Source of the DNA: an uncultured Campylobacter sp.
GTDB taxonomy: Bacteria > Campylobacterota > Campylobacteria > Campylobacterales > Campylobacteraceae
Direction: 5' to 3'
DNA: 64,000 bases
NCBI RefSeq assembly: GCF_937959485.1
Contig: NZ_CALGPY010000006.1
Coordinates: 196,898 to 260,897, forward strand
In this document: positions 16,791 to 26,323 of the stretch, piece by piece
Position numbering within the stretch: the stretch's first letter is position 1
Layout: each line of letters begins with the position of its first letter
The notes under the pieces: model-generated
What the model was told of the DNA's origin: nothing
Databases searched by the model: none
What the model saw: the letters and a program-made list of their open reading frames with translations, nothing else
Position numbers and translations under genes: made by a program

Positions 16791-19073
16791 TTACCCCTCT
16801 GCGCGGATGATCCTAACCGCTTCGACCATATTTTTTAGGCTCGGCTCCACCTCTTCCCATTTGCGAGTTTTTAGGCCGCAGTCCGGGTTGATCCACAGCT
16901 GCTCTTTCGGAAGCACCTCAAGCAGCGCGCGGATCTGGCTTACGAGCTCATGTACGCTAGGAATTCGCGGGCTATGGATGTCGTAAACGCCCGGACCGAC
17001 CTCTTGCTTATAGCCGACCGATTTGAAAACTCGAAGCAGCTCGTTGCCACTGCGAGCGGTCTCGATGCTGATGACGTCGGCATCCATCGCCTCGATCGTT
17101 TTGATTATGTCGTTGAACTCCGAATAGCACATATGGGTATGGATCTGCGTGTGAGCACTTGCGGCGCTGACAGCGAGCTTAAAAGCACTAACGGCGAATT
17201 TTTCATACGCAGGGATATTTTCCGCGCGTAGCGGATAACCCTCTTTAAACGCCGCCTCATCCACCTGAACGATCTTGATACCCGCGTCTTGCAGATCCGA
17301 AATTTCATCAAAAATCGCAAGTGCAAGCTGTTTTACTATCTGCTCGCGAGGCTTATCGTCGCGCACGAAGCTCCAGTTCATCATCGTAACAGGTCCCGTT
17401 AGCATACCTTTCATAATCTTTTTAGTGCGGCTTTGGGCGTATTTGATCCACTCTACGGTCATCGGTTTTGGGCGGCTAACGTCGCCGAAAAGTAGCGGCG
17501 GTTTCACGCAGCGGCTGCCGTAGCTCTGTACCCAGCCGTTGGCACTAAACGCGTATCCGCTCATCTGCTCGCCGAAATACTCGACCATATCGTTGCGCTC
17601 CGGCTCGCCGTGAACCAGCACGTCCAGGCCGATCTCATCTTGAAATTTGACGCAGTCGTCGATGTAAGCTTTGATGTCGCGCTCGTAGGCTTCACGGCCA
17701 ATTAAGCCCTTTTTGTAGGCGTTGCGAACCTGGCGAAGCTCGGCAGTCTGCGGAAAGGAGCCGATCGTAGTGGTAGGTAAAATTCCATAGCCTAGCTCCT
17801 TTTTCTGCACCTTGATGCGATCCTCGTAGCGATCGGCGCGCTCGAATTTATTTAAATTTGCGGCACGGCTTTGCACTCGCTCATCATGAATAAGCGGCGA
17901 GCTAGCGCGAGTTTTAGCGGATTTTTGATTTTCCTCGTAAGCCTTCATGCCGTGTTCGCACATCGGAATTTCAAAGAAAAGATGGGTCAAAATCGAAATT
18001 TCGCTTAGCTTTTCGACTGCGAAACTTAGCCAGGATCTAACCTCAGTGCTTAGCTTGTCCTCATATTTTAGCGTAAAAGGCACATGCAAAAGCGAGCAGG
18101 AGGTGCCCACATAGATACGCTCCTTAGGAACGTAGGCTTCGATGGCTCTAAGCTGAGCTAGCTTTTTGTCGATGTCGCTCTTCCAGATATTACGCCCGTC
18201 GATCACGCCCGCAAAAAGCACGGTCTTGGCGTCTTTTAAAGCTTGAAGCTCTTTTTTGATATTCTCTTCGCTTGCGTAAACGAAATCAAGCCCGATCGCC
18301 CAAACGTCGGTTTTTACAATCTCTTTAACAGCCTCGGTCGCATGCTCGAAATAGGTCATAAAGATGATTTTTACGTTGCTTGCGACCTTGCTTAGGCGCT
18401 GATAAATCGGTGCGATCTTTGGCGCCAACTCAGCCGCGCGATCCGTCACGAAGATCGGCTCGTCGATCTGAACCACGACCTCGCTATCAAGCTCGCTAAG
18501 AAGCTTTAGCAGCTCCTCATATTTCGCGGCAAGGGCATCTAAATGCGCGAGTGGATCGCTTTTGTCGCTTGATTTGCTAAGCGCCAAGTAAGTAATAGGT
18601 CCGATTAAATTTATCTTTAGCGCGCAGGAATCCTTAAAATCGTTATTCTTCGCGGCCTTATACTCGCTTAAAATTTTACTAGGATTTAGGCTAAATTCCG
18701 TATATGCAGAGATCTCGGGCACGATATAGTGGTAGTTTGTGTTAAACCACTTCGTCATCTCCATCGCGACTGCGTCTTTGCTGCCGCGCGCCATCGCAAA
18801 ATACTGCTCATGCGCCGAAAGAGCCGCAAAGCGCTGCGGGATCACGCCGAAAAGAACACTGGTATCGAGCATCAGATCGTAGTATGAAAAGTCGTTTACG
18901 CTAATTAGGCCGCTCCAAGCATCCAGCTGATATTTGATGTGACGATCTTTTAGCTCTGAGGCGACTCGCTCTAGCGCGTCATAATCGCACTTGCCCGCCC
19001 AATAGCTCTCCAAAGCCTTCTTTAACTCGCGCTGCTCTCCGATACGCGGAAAGCCCGTAACGTAACTCTTCAT
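16791..19073 (-). CDS. metE: Cobalamin-independent methionine synthase
   Basis: A 760-residue MetE, full length. It transfers a methyl group from 5-methyltetrahydropteroyltri-glutamate to homocysteine. The N-terminal half starts with TGFPRIGEQRELKKALE, and the catalytic C-terminal half has ILPTTTIGSFPQTAELR, the MLTGPVTMMNWSFVRDD strand, and zinc ligands in IHTHMCYSEF and NPDCGLKTR. It is monocistronic with an AAGGATAGAG ribosome site. No SAM or cobalamin riboswitch was seen in the 350-bp region upstream. Confidence 0.97.
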   Translation of the reverse strand: MKSYVTGFPRIGEQRELKKALESYWAGKCDYDALERVASELKDRHIKYQLDAWSGLISVNDFSYYDLMLDTSVLFGVIPQRFAALSAHEQYFAMARGSKDAVAMEMTKWFNTNYHYIVPEISAYTEFSLNPSKILSEYKAAKNNDFKDSCALKINLIGPITYLALSKSSDKSDPLAHLDALAAKYEELLKLLSELDSEVVVQIDEPIFVTDRAAELAPKIAPIYQRLSKVASNVKIIFMTYFEHATEAVKEIVKTDVWAIGLDFVYASEENIKKELQALKDAKTVLFAGVIDGRNIWKSDIDKKLAQLRAIEAYVPKERIYVGTSCSLLHVPFTLKYEDKLSTEVRSWLSFAVEKLSEISILTHLFFEIPMCEHGMKAYEENQKSAKTRASSPLIHDERVQSRAANLNKFERADRYEDRIKVQKKELGYGILPTTTIGSFPQTAELRQVRNAYKKGLIGREAYERDIKAYIDDCVKFQDEIGLDVLVHGEPERNDMVEYFGEQMSGYAFSANGWVQSYGSRCVKPPLLFGDVSRPKPMTVEWIKYAQSRTKKIMKGMLTGPVTMMNWSFVRDDKPREQIVKQLALAIFDEISDLQDAGIKIVQVDEAAFKEGYPLRAENIPAYEKFAVSAFKLAVSAASAHTQIHTHMCYSEFNDIIKTIEAMDADVISIETARSGNELLRVFKSVGYKQEVGPGVYDIHSPRIPSVHELVSQIRALLEVLPKEQLWINPDCGLKTRKWEEVEPSLKNMVEAVRIIRAEG

Positions 19074-19428
19074 CTCTATCCTTTGAGTAAAATTTTGGTA
19101 TGAAAGTATTGATTTTATCTAAAATTTCTTTTGCCGTCATTAAAATTTTAATCTAATCTTGAAAATGAACGAAATTTTATCCAAAAGCGCAGGGGTGGAA
19201 TTTAGCCAATAAAATCTGAAATGGAATTTTTATCGACGAAATTCCATAAGTTAAAATTTTAGGATTGAATTTAAAGGCGTTAAATTCATCATAATTTAAA
19301 CCTCGTCGCAAGATTCTACTAAAACTTAGTAAAGCCTTGCGACGAAGCTAGCCTTACCTGACACTCTGCAAAGCTACTGAGCATCAAGGCTCTATGAAAG
19401 CAGTGCAATGCCTCAAATATGAAAATTC
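19074..19428. other. Spacer between the barrel protein gene and metE
   Basis: No gene seen. It carries the metE upstream region and AAATTTT words. TCGTCGCAAG (about 19303-19312) and CTTGCGACGA (about 19335-19344) form an inverted repeat with a 22-nt loop, possibly a terminator for a short transcript. Confidence 0.5.
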
Positions 19429-20013
19429 TTAGAATTTATAATTATATCCTGCGTAAACGCCGTATTTTTTACCGTCGTTATCTTCGATATAATCGCCGTC
19501 TTTATACCACGCCTTGCTTGCTTTAAAGCCCATTTCAATCTCGCTATTGGAGCCAAACTCATACGCAGTACCTATCTTGCCGCCCAAAATGAAGCCACCC
19601 AGCGTATCGTCCGCTCTAACCCAGCCGCCATTGCTATAGTCTATTTTAACTTCAGTATCTAGCACCGAAAGCCCAGCGTAAGCACCTAGGACGAGCTTAA
19701 ATCTACCGAAAAGCTCCGGCGTAAAATCCGCACCGGCTACGAAATCGTGCGTGCTCCATTTAACCTTTCTTTTCGAATTGGCATTCGAGCTGGAATCCTC
19801 GCCCTTAAATCCGTAAAAATACCCGCCGTAGGCCCTAAACGTACCGAAGTCATATCCGGCCTTAACGCCGATTTGCGGCTGTCCGTCATCAAAACCCGCA
19901 GCTTGGTTTTTGAAATTGTATCCGCCTTCGCCACCTATGAAAAGCCCCTCCGCCATCGCGCTTACTGCAGCTAAAGAACTAAGCAACAATGCTTTTGCAA
20001 CTAAATTTCTCAT
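19429..20013 (-). CDS. Outer-membrane beta-barrel protein, Opa/OmpA-barrel type
   Basis: A 194-residue exported protein with a signal peptide ending at SAMA-EG (residue 22). The mature part alternates short strands typical of an eight-stranded barrel: GLFIGGEGGYNF, IGVKAGYDFG, FRAYGGYFYGF, KLVLGAYAGLSVL, GGKIGTAYEF and the terminal strand YGVYAGYNYKF ending in Phe. Ribosome site AAAGGAG lies before the ATG. It looks like a small surface protein of the kind found in many Campylobacter; function unknown. It is monocistronic. Confidence 0.78.
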   Translation of the reverse strand: MRNLVAKALLLSSLAAVSAMAEGLFIGGEGGYNFKNQAAGFDDGQPQIGVKAGYDFGTFRAYGGYFYGFKGEDSSSNANSKRKVKWSTHDFVAGADFTPELFGRFKLVLGAYAGLSVLDTEVKIDYSNGGWVRADDTLGGFILGGKIGTAYEFGSNSEIEMGFKASKAWYKDGDYIEDNDGKKYGVYAGYNYKF

Positions 20014-20270
20014 CTTTACTCCTTTGGGTGAAATTTCATCTTAATGATAGCGACACGCTTCGAAACCTAGGCTAAATTTAAAGTAAATACATAACATTTA
20101 CGATTTTTAGTGACAAAATTTTAAAGTATTTTTGTAATTTATTTATAGCCAGTATAAATTCTAAATCTCAGCATATAATTTACATTATAAATTTTTTATC
20201 GCTTAGTGACATATGCTTTGTAAAAGTATAGCGTAATAAGAATTTACGCGGTATTCCTCTGGATATAAAT

Positions 20271-22451
20271 TTATCTTAATAACTTGTAAATCCGCGCAGA
20301 ATTACTTAAATAAACGGGCTCAAACAGATCTTTATCATAGTTTTCCAGCACAAAAAGTTGGATAAAGGCTGATTCAAATACCTTTTTATCTAAGATTAAA
20401 ATTCTTTGGTAATCCGGTAAAAATATCACGTAAAGATTGGAATTTTTATCTATCTGCTTAGATAATTTTACGAGTTTGCCGTCTACTTCGCCCACTTGAT
20501 AATATGAATTAATAGGCATTTTTTTACCGTCATAGATTAGGTATTCAGGATCGACGCTAGGCAGTGTGCATTCATCATTTATTATGATACTCTCTCCATC
20601 TTTATCCATTCTAATATCATAACCCACATGAATAAATGGTGTCCAAGACTCTTTACCTGTTTCTATATCTACAGTAGAAAATTTTAAGATATTAGGCAAT
20701 ATATCTATCATGTGCGGTACGAAGTAATAATATATATCCCTAGTTTTCTGTGGAAGCTTGAAATTCTTGTCGCTTAAAGAACTTAAAAATTTATTGATAT
20801 CCGCTTCACCATAGTCTTTTTGAATTTGATATAGATTTAGTTTAAATTTATCTTCCAGTTTAGGATCAAATTTTTTACCTTGCGACTTTTGTATATATTC
20901 GACATTAAGCCTTGCCATATTAGCAGAGCTTATCTCATCTTTATTAAAGGAAAACGCACTCATAAAAGTGTATTCTCCCGCCTGTCTACCTCCGGGATCA
21001 GCTACTACTTTTACATCGGAGTAATATCTGATTAAATATCCGTAATCCCACCACGATAGTACATAATCCTCCCTGCTAGCTTTATTTTTTAGCTCTGCAA
21101 GAGGCGTTATGGAGTCTTTCGTAAGCGTAGGCGCAACTCGGAATTTATAAATAAAATCTATGCTAGGCATTAGCGCTAAACAGGTTAAAATAGCTAACAA
21201 AGTACTTCTAAGCCAAGTGCGTATTTCAAAGTAATTCAGCACAAAATATATAAAATAAGCAAATCCAAGCGCTATCATCGGCGTAGCGTACATTGTAAAG
21301 CGAGTTCCACCGAAAAGTGCTAAAACTCCAAGCGCTATCATCGGTAAGATTAAGATAAACGAACGAAATTTTATCAGCAATAGAGCCAGCCCTCCTACGG
21401 CGCATATAAATATAAATAGATGCCCACTAGATTCAAGCACAAATTTTATGAAATTAGCGTTTTCTACCTCATTAACCGTACTTCTAACGCCATAGAAGTA
21501 GAAAATTTCCTCTTTGCTTACATCTTTTAAGATGTAAGCTTTAAGCTGCACTGCTATGGGAGTAAGTCCGCCGAATATGACGAACGTAATTGCGACGATC
21601 ACGCCCAAAATCCGAAGAGCTTTTTTGCTTTTATGGCTTGGAATTTTAATCATTAAAAAATATAAAAACGCAATTAGTGCGATTTTAAACAATAAAATAT
21701 AATTTACAATTATTGTCTCGCCTTCGTAATACGCGCTAAATTTTATGACCGCTGCAACCATAAAAATAATCGCTTTGTAATTTGCCTCATTGCGTCTATT
21801 AAAAATCAAAGTATATATTAAAAATATCACTATAATCGCCATATTTAGAGAATACGAGCTAGGATACCACCAATCATAAATCACTGTAAAAACGGCAGGT
21901 AAAGCAAAGCTGCTCTGCTCGCTTCGCCCTATGAGCTTAATCAAAGCCCATATCGTTAGCAGCGGCAGAGTAACATTTAACATATCGCTATCAAAATACC
22001 CGCCCAAGGTCCTGATATAATACCCAGGTAGCACGCAAGCAAGCAGCGCCGCGATGATGCCGGCGCTCAGGATCTTATACTCTCTTGCTATCAAAATAAT
22101 CGGCACGGCCACTAGCGGCGCTAAAAACACGCTCATATAGATCGTAATGCTATTTAAGCTGACGGGTAAAATTTTACTAAGCAAAAATGCCAGAGTCGGG
22201 ATCGACGCGCCGTATGGGCTAAGATCGCCCGGCTGGTGAAAGCCCGCTATCATATCGCGCGCGCCCTCGGCATTGGCAAAGGCGTCGTTTGTGGTCATGA
22301 TGAGCTCGCCGTCAAAAGAAAACTGCTCAATCCCGCTCGCCCAATATATCCAAAAAAATCTGCACGCCACGCCGAATATGTAAACCAGCGTCATGATCAA
22401 AAACATATCCATACGGGAGCATTCACCGTTTGTAATTCTAAATTTTTGCAT
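20271..22451 (-). CDS. pglB: Bacterial N-oligosaccharyltransferase
   Basis: A 726-residue PglB/STT3 enzyme that moves a lipid-linked heptasaccharide-like glycan onto Asn in D/E-x-N-x-S/T sequons in the periplasm. Seen: about 11-13 hydrophobic helices over residues 15-440, the first catalytic Asp loop MTTNDAF, the GGYFDSDMLNV loop (the second metal-ligand region), and the sequon-binding motif WWDYGYLIRYY in the periplasmic domain. The other pgl glycan genes are not adjacent; the enzyme stands alone here, unlike the C. jejuni pgl cluster. A TATAAT (22585-22590, minus strand) lies 134 bases upstream. AT content is higher than that of its neighbours. Confidence 0.96.
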   Translation of the reverse strand: MQKFRITNGECSRMDMFLIMTLVYIFGVACRFFWIYWASGIEQFSFDGELIMTTNDAFANAEGARDMIAGFHQPGDLSPYGASIPTLAFLLSKILPVSLNSITIYMSVFLAPLVAVPIILIAREYKILSAGIIAALLACVLPGYYIRTLGGYFDSDMLNVTLPLLTIWALIKLIGRSEQSSFALPAVFTVIYDWWYPSSYSLNMAIIVIFLIYTLIFNRRNEANYKAIIFMVAAVIKFSAYYEGETIIVNYILLFKIALIAFLYFLMIKIPSHKSKKALRILGVIVAITFVIFGGLTPIAVQLKAYILKDVSKEEIFYFYGVRSTVNEVENANFIKFVLESSGHLFIFICAVGGLALLLIKFRSFILILPMIALGVLALFGGTRFTMYATPMIALGFAYFIYFVLNYFEIRTWLRSTLLAILTCLALMPSIDFIYKFRVAPTLTKDSITPLAELKNKASREDYVLSWWDYGYLIRYYSDVKVVADPGGRQAGEYTFMSAFSFNKDEISSANMARLNVEYIQKSQGKKFDPKLEDKFKLNLYQIQKDYGEADINKFLSSLSDKNFKLPQKTRDIYYYFVPHMIDILPNILKFSTVDIETGKESWTPFIHVGYDIRMDKDGESIIINDECTLPSVDPEYLIYDGKKMPINSYYQVGEVDGKLVKLSKQIDKNSNLYVIFLPDYQRILILDKKVFESAFIQLFVLENYDKDLFEPVYLSNSARIYKLLR

Positions 22452-22584
22452 TTTTTTCCTTAATATAGCCGCTACCGGTGTTTTTCGCGATTAAAATTCA
22501 ATCTGCCTCTGTAAATTTATCATTTTATATGCATTTAGCTGGCGCTGCGCCGCACCGCTCTACGACATTGTTTAATTTCCGTTT

Positions 22585-22590
22585 ATTATA
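22585..22590 (-). promoter_or_regulatory. Probable pglB -10 box
   Basis: ATTATA on the plus strand reads TATAAT on the minus strand in the context GCTATAATAAACGG. A second AT-rich box, TATATT, sits too close to the ATG to be the promoter. Confidence 0.5.
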
Positions 22591-22714
22591 GCAGAATTTA
22601 CCTGATTTGCGATGCAAGATGTAGAAATTTATACGACAAATTACTGCGGATGGCGCGAGCAAACCGAAATTCAATCCATCTCGCTCGCGCTATAAAGTAC
22701 GAAATTTATGCGAT

Positions 22715-23089
22715 TTAATACGCGTCGCACATAAATTTACAGACGGTTTTCGTACGGAGATTGAGCATGATCGAGCTTAGGCATCTGCCGTCCTTATTGC
22801 CGCTTAGCAGGCGCACGGCATCGCCCTCTTTCCACTGCGTGCTGTCGCCCTCGATCGTTCTGTAATGCGCGCCGTTAATGACAAGCGATTCGCCGCCCTT
22901 TAGAGTTTTATCGATCTTTAGATCGCTTGCGATCTGGCTTAGATCGCCTTTTAGGGCATTTGCGATTAGTTTTTCCTCGGCCTGCTCATGCGTCTTCATC
23001 GAGCTTTTGGCAAAGTCCGGCACCTGCAAAGTTTCGGTCTGCGCCGAAGCAAACACGGCCAGCACGCAAGCGATATAAATCAGTTTCAT
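22715..23089 (-). CDS. Small exported protein, function unknown
   Basis: A 124-residue protein with a signal peptide (cleavage near ASA, residue 16). The middle carries a charged helix with EQAEEKLIANALKGDL, then a compact beta-like part with GESLVINGAHYRTIEGD. Two cysteines close to the C-terminus (VCKFMCDAY) could form a disulfide or bind a metal. No family is recognised. A TATAAT -10 box at 23122-23127 (minus strand) and GAGGAGAAAAT before the ATG show that it is a real, independently transcribed gene. Confidence 0.7.
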   Translation of the reverse strand: MKLIYIACVLAVFASAQTETLQVPDFAKSSMKTHEQAEEKLIANALKGDLSQIASDLKIDKTLKGGESLVINGAHYRTIEGDSTQWKEGDAVRLLSGNKDGRCLSSIMLNLRTKTVCKFMCDAY

Positions 23090-23396
23090 ATTTTCTCCTC
23101 GGTTTTTTCAAAATTGCGGCGATTATAGCAAAGTTTACTTAAAAATTTCGGTCTAAATTTAGCTAGAGTTTAAATTTAAGAAATCGCCCGTCTGTTTAAA
23201 ACAGAACCAAACGCGACGGCAAATTATAAAATTTCGCCGCAATTTAAAATTTACTTATTAAAATACGCCGCCAGCGCGCTTAGCTAAACAAACAGAGCTA
23301 TGATCTAAGACATCACTCGCGGCACACCCGCCCAAAACGCAGCCCTCATATTGCAACGTAAGAGCAAGCGAGCGTCAAAATTTTTACTGGCAGAAT

Positions 23397-24044
23397 TTAC
23401 TCGTTATCAAATAGCGCGCCGAGACTTTGCATTACGGCAGCGACGGGCATCCAGACTGGGCTAAACATAGTTAAAACTGCGTCTTGCGTCTCACCGTTTT
23501 TACGCACATTTTCCTCGCTCAGCCTGCCGCTATCAATAAATATTACCGCGTTTAAACTTAACGGTTTAGCAAGCGCATATTTTTTTAGGATCCGATCGCG
23601 ATCTTTTGCACGCGTAGGAACGCCTAAAATTTTGAAACTAAATTGTAAAATTTCGCGATCTTTAAAGTCCATAAAATTTGGATGCTTGTAAAGCACAAGC
23701 TGATCTGCTAGAGGCAGGCTCTCGCGGTCAAGCCACAGCTCAAAAAGTAGCGTGCTTGCGTGAGGTTCATTAAATGCATCCGTAGCGATCGAAATTCTAT
23801 TTACCTCCACTGCGTGTGGATAGAGCGATTTTAGGTGCTCAAATTCCGCTTTCGCCGCGCGATAATCGCTGCCAAATTCGTAGTCGTAAGCATCACCGAT
23901 CATTACCGTACGGTTTGCCTCTTTTTGGATCGCGCGAATTTGCTCCTTGCCTTCAAGCTCTACGGGCGCGGTTTTACTAGCACAACCTACAATGAGAAAT
24001 GAAAATGCCATGCTAAAAATCAGCGCTTTTAAAATTCGTTTCAT
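23397..24044 (-). CDS. Putative lipoprotein, function unknown
   Basis: A 215-residue protein with a lipobox (LIVGC, Cys21) after a hydrophobic signal. The mature part is mixed alpha/beta with no recognised motif; segments such as YRAAKAEFEHLKSLYPHAVE suggest helical pairs, and the C-terminal part contains a proline/methionine-rich hydrophobic run (FSPVWMPVAAVMQ). The TATAAT at 24070-24075 (minus strand) and GGAGT ribosome site support it. It is monocistronic. It may sit in the inner leaflet of the outer membrane. Confidence 0.7.
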   Translation of the reverse strand: MKRILKALIFSMAFSFLIVGCASKTAPVELEGKEQIRAIQKEANRTVMIGDAYDYEFGSDYRAAKAEFEHLKSLYPHAVEVNRISIATDAFNEPHASTLLFELWLDRESLPLADQLVLYKHPNFMDFKDREILQFSFKILGVPTRAKDRDRILKKYALAKPLSLNAVIFIDSGRLSEENVRKNGETQDAVLTMFSPVWMPVAAVMQSLGALFDNE

Positions 24045-24200
24045 ATCTACTCCGATAAAATTTTATGCGATTATAGCTAAATTTAAAGTAGCATTCGACG
24101 CACGGTATTGTCTTAATTGAGACGAATTAAAATTTGAGGGCGAGAGCATATATGAAATACATGAACCGAGTGAATTTTAATTAAAATTTAAACGTAGCAG

Positions 24201-24249
24201 AATAAGGCGCAGTATTTTTTGCCTAGCTGAGATGAAATTTGATTTTTAA
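24201..24249. repeat. 49-bp direct repeat, copy 1
   Basis: Begins AATAAGGCGCAGTATTTTT and ends AAATTTGATTTTTAA. It matches copy 2 at 43 of 49 positions, 220 bases apart. A related hairpin with ATATATGAAATACATGA lies just before it (24149-24165). Confidence 0.9.
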
Positions 24250-24420
24250 AAGTAGGCTAGGCAGGTAAACTGCTTAGCTAAATTAAATTTGAATGCGATT
24301 AAAGATAGGGCGAAGTATCATGAGATGATTTTAAATGTTTTGAAGTAAATTTCGTTCCAAGACTATACATGCAGTCTGTCGTAGAGCGAAATTTCAAATC
24401 TATTTAAATATACCCACCAA

Positions 24421-24469
24421 AATAAGGCGCAGTATTTTTCGCTTAGACGAGACAAAATTTGATTTTTAA
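24421..24469. repeat. 49-bp direct repeat, copy 2
   Basis: Second copy of the AATAAGGCGCAGTATTTTT element. Its 3' end is also the left arm of the inverted repeat 24455-24511. Confidence 0.9.
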
Positions 24470-24511
24470 GCGGAGCGTATATGTAATACGTGAGCATTAA
24501 AAATCAAATTT
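24455..24511. repeat. 15-bp perfect inverted repeat
   Basis: AAATTTGATTTTTAA (24455-24469) and TTAAAAATCAAATTT (24497-24511) are perfect complements around a 27-nt spacer that itself contains CGTAT/ATACG. It lies 34 bp beyond the stop of the polyamine gene and could end its transcription. Confidence 0.85.
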
Positions 24512-24544
24512 CAACGAAGTATAAGTAGAAAAAGACAAGCCTTG

Positions 24545-25759
24545 TTATTTTACCTCATACCTCTCGCCAGGTTTCATTTCGATTATCTCCCACGGCAAGC
24601 CCTGCCTGTTTAGCTCGTCCATGAAAGGCTTGGCGTCGAAATTTTCCATGTTAAAGACGCCTTTGCCGCTCCAAATGCCCTTTGCGACCATCATCGAGCC
24701 GATCATCGCAGGCACGCCCGTCGTGTAGCTCACCGCCTGTGCGCCCGTCTCAGCGTAGCAAGCCTCGTGGTCGCAGACGTTGTAGATATAGACCTGGCGC
24801 TCTTTGCCATCTTTTAGGCCACGTATCACGCAGCCGATGTTTGTTTTGCCCTTCGTGCGCGGACCGAGGCTCGCAGGATCAGGCAGCAAGGTCTTTAAAA
24901 ATTGAATCGGAATTATTTTTACGCCGTTATGCTCGACCTCGTCGATGCGTAGCATGCCGACGTTTTCTAGGCACTTCATATGCGTGAGATAGCTCTGCCC
25001 GAAAGTCATAAAAAAGCGGATTCGCTTCAGCCCTTTGATGTTTTTAACGAGGCTTTCTAGCTCCTCGTGATAGAGCAGGTAGCTGTCCTTGACGCCTACT
25101 TTGGGGTAGTCCCATTTGAACATGATCTGCATCGGCTCGGTTTCTTTCCACTCGCCGCGCTCCCAGTAGCGACCCTTTGCGCTCACTTCGCGCAGGTTGA
25201 TTTCAGGGTTAAAATTCGTCGCGAACGGATAGCCGTGATCGCCCGCGTTGCAGTCTAGGATGTCGATCTCGCCGATCTCGTCAAATAAATTTTGCTGCGC
25301 GTAAGCACAAAATACGTTCGTCACCCCCGGATCAAAGCCGCTTCCCAGCAGCGCCATCGTGTTTGCGGCTTTAAACTCGCCGTCTTTCGCCCACTGCAGC
25401 TTGTATTCAAATTTGGCAGTGTCGGGGTGCTCGTAGTTTGCGGTGTCGATGTATGGGATACCGGCGCGAGAGCACGCGTCCATAAGAGTTAGGTCCTGGT
25501 ACGGTAGCGCGACGTTTAGTAACAGCTGCGCGCCTGTTTTTTTGATGAGTTCTACCACCGCATCTGTGTCGTCAGCATCGATCTGGGCGGTATCGATCTG
25601 CACGCCTAGGCGGTCTTTGATAAACTTAGCGATCGCGTCGCACTTGCTTTTGGTGCGGCTTGCTAATGTGATTTTTGTAAAAACGTCCGCGTTCATCGCG
25701 CATTTTACGGTCGCGACTTGGCTCACGCCGCCCGCGCCTATGATTAAGATATTTGACAT
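24545..25759 (-). CDS. Carboxynorspermidine/carboxyspermidine dehydrogenase
   Basis: A 404-residue saccharopine-dehydrogenase-family enzyme that condenses aspartate semialdehyde with a diamine to form carboxy(nor)spermidine, the polyamine route of Campylobacterota and Vibrio. The NAD(P)-binding loop is at the very start: NILIIGAGGVSQVATVKCA. Other landmarks are NVALPYQDLTLMDAC, YIDTANYEHPD, GSGFDPGVTNVFCAYA and the C-terminal VCDHEACYAETGAQAVSYTTG. The ATG at 25759 is chosen over an upstream in-frame ATG because AAAGGAGCC lies just before it. The decarboxylase partner (nspC) is not in the window. Confidence 0.9.
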   Translation of the reverse strand: MSNILIIGAGGVSQVATVKCAMNADVFTKITLASRTKSKCDAIAKFIKDRLGVQIDTAQIDADDTDAVVELIKKTGAQLLLNVALPYQDLTLMDACSRAGIPYIDTANYEHPDTAKFEYKLQWAKDGEFKAANTMALLGSGFDPGVTNVFCAYAQQNLFDEIGEIDILDCNAGDHGYPFATNFNPEINLREVSAKGRYWERGEWKETEPMQIMFKWDYPKVGVKDSYLLYHEELESLVKNIKGLKRIRFFMTFGQSYLTHMKCLENVGMLRIDEVEHNGVKIIPIQFLKTLLPDPASLGPRTKGKTNIGCVIRGLKDGKERQVYIYNVCDHEACYAETGAQAVSYTTGVPAMIGSMMVAKGIWSGKGVFNMENFDAKPFMDELNRQGLPWEIIEMKPGERYEVK

Positions 25760-26147
25760 TTTGGCTCCTTTAAATTTTAAATTTAGTTGCAATTTTAGCA
25801 AATTTAAGATGAATTTTAAGAGGCTAGGTGTAATTAATCATAGAGTTTGGTTGTAGCCGGGCGCGGAGCGCAAGCCGACTTTAACAAAAACGCCGAAAGC
25901 GGCGTATACTAAAATTTCACCCAGATAGCGGCATGCCGATTGACGGGGGCACGAGATTAAATTTGCCACATTAAATTTACTGCCTTGCATCGCGCGATAA
26001 AATTTTAAGCTTTAAAGGGCTAGTTTAAATTTAACATTCCGCGACGAAGCGTGGAGAATTAAAAATTTAAAGCTCGCTCGCTTCGCCGCTAAAATTTATT
26101 ACGCTTATTTTCTCGGCGCACGGCAAAACCGCATACCGCAGCTAAAT
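25760..26147. other. Spacer upstream of the polyamine gene
   Basis: Holds the promoter region of the dehydrogenase (TAAAAT about 35 bases before its ATG) and a small hairpin CGCCGAAAGCGGCG around 25890-25903. Otherwise AAATTT-rich with no gene. Confidence 0.55.
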
Positions 26148-26323
26148 TTAGCGCTTCAGCGAGCAGCGGTTTAAAAAGTAGCAAGCGGGGCAAAATCCCG
26201 TGACGCCCACGACAAAGGGCACTAGTCCGACCAGCCTCCCCACCAGCTGCCAAACGCGACTCCAGCGATCATTATCGCCAGACCGATCAGCGCTCTTATT
26301 ATCCTAGTTTTACTGCTTAGCAT
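26148..26323 (-). pseudogene. DUF2892/YgaP-type small membrane protein, frameshifted
   Basis: On the minus strand an ATG at 26323 opens MLSSKTRIIRALIGLAIMIA followed by GVAFGSWWG, then reaches a stop after GWSD. In the next frame the expected family ending continues: LVGLVPFVVGVTGFCPACY, then FLNRC, to a TAA at 26148. The family pattern (RxxRxxIGLxxIxxG...WWGLxGLxPxxxGxxGxCPxY) is complete if one G is added to the GGGG run at 26238-26241. So this is a one-base deletion in a homopolymer, a sequencing error, or a phase-type switch. The intact protein would be about 57 residues with two membrane helices. Confidence 0.75.

Larger units (their letters stand above)
24045..24544. other. Spacer with two copies of a 49-bp repeat
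   Basis: No gene. The stretch holds a repeated palindromic element (24121-24249 and 24421-24534) described separately, plus AAATTT words. It lies between the lipoprotein and the polyamine gene. Confidence 0.7.
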
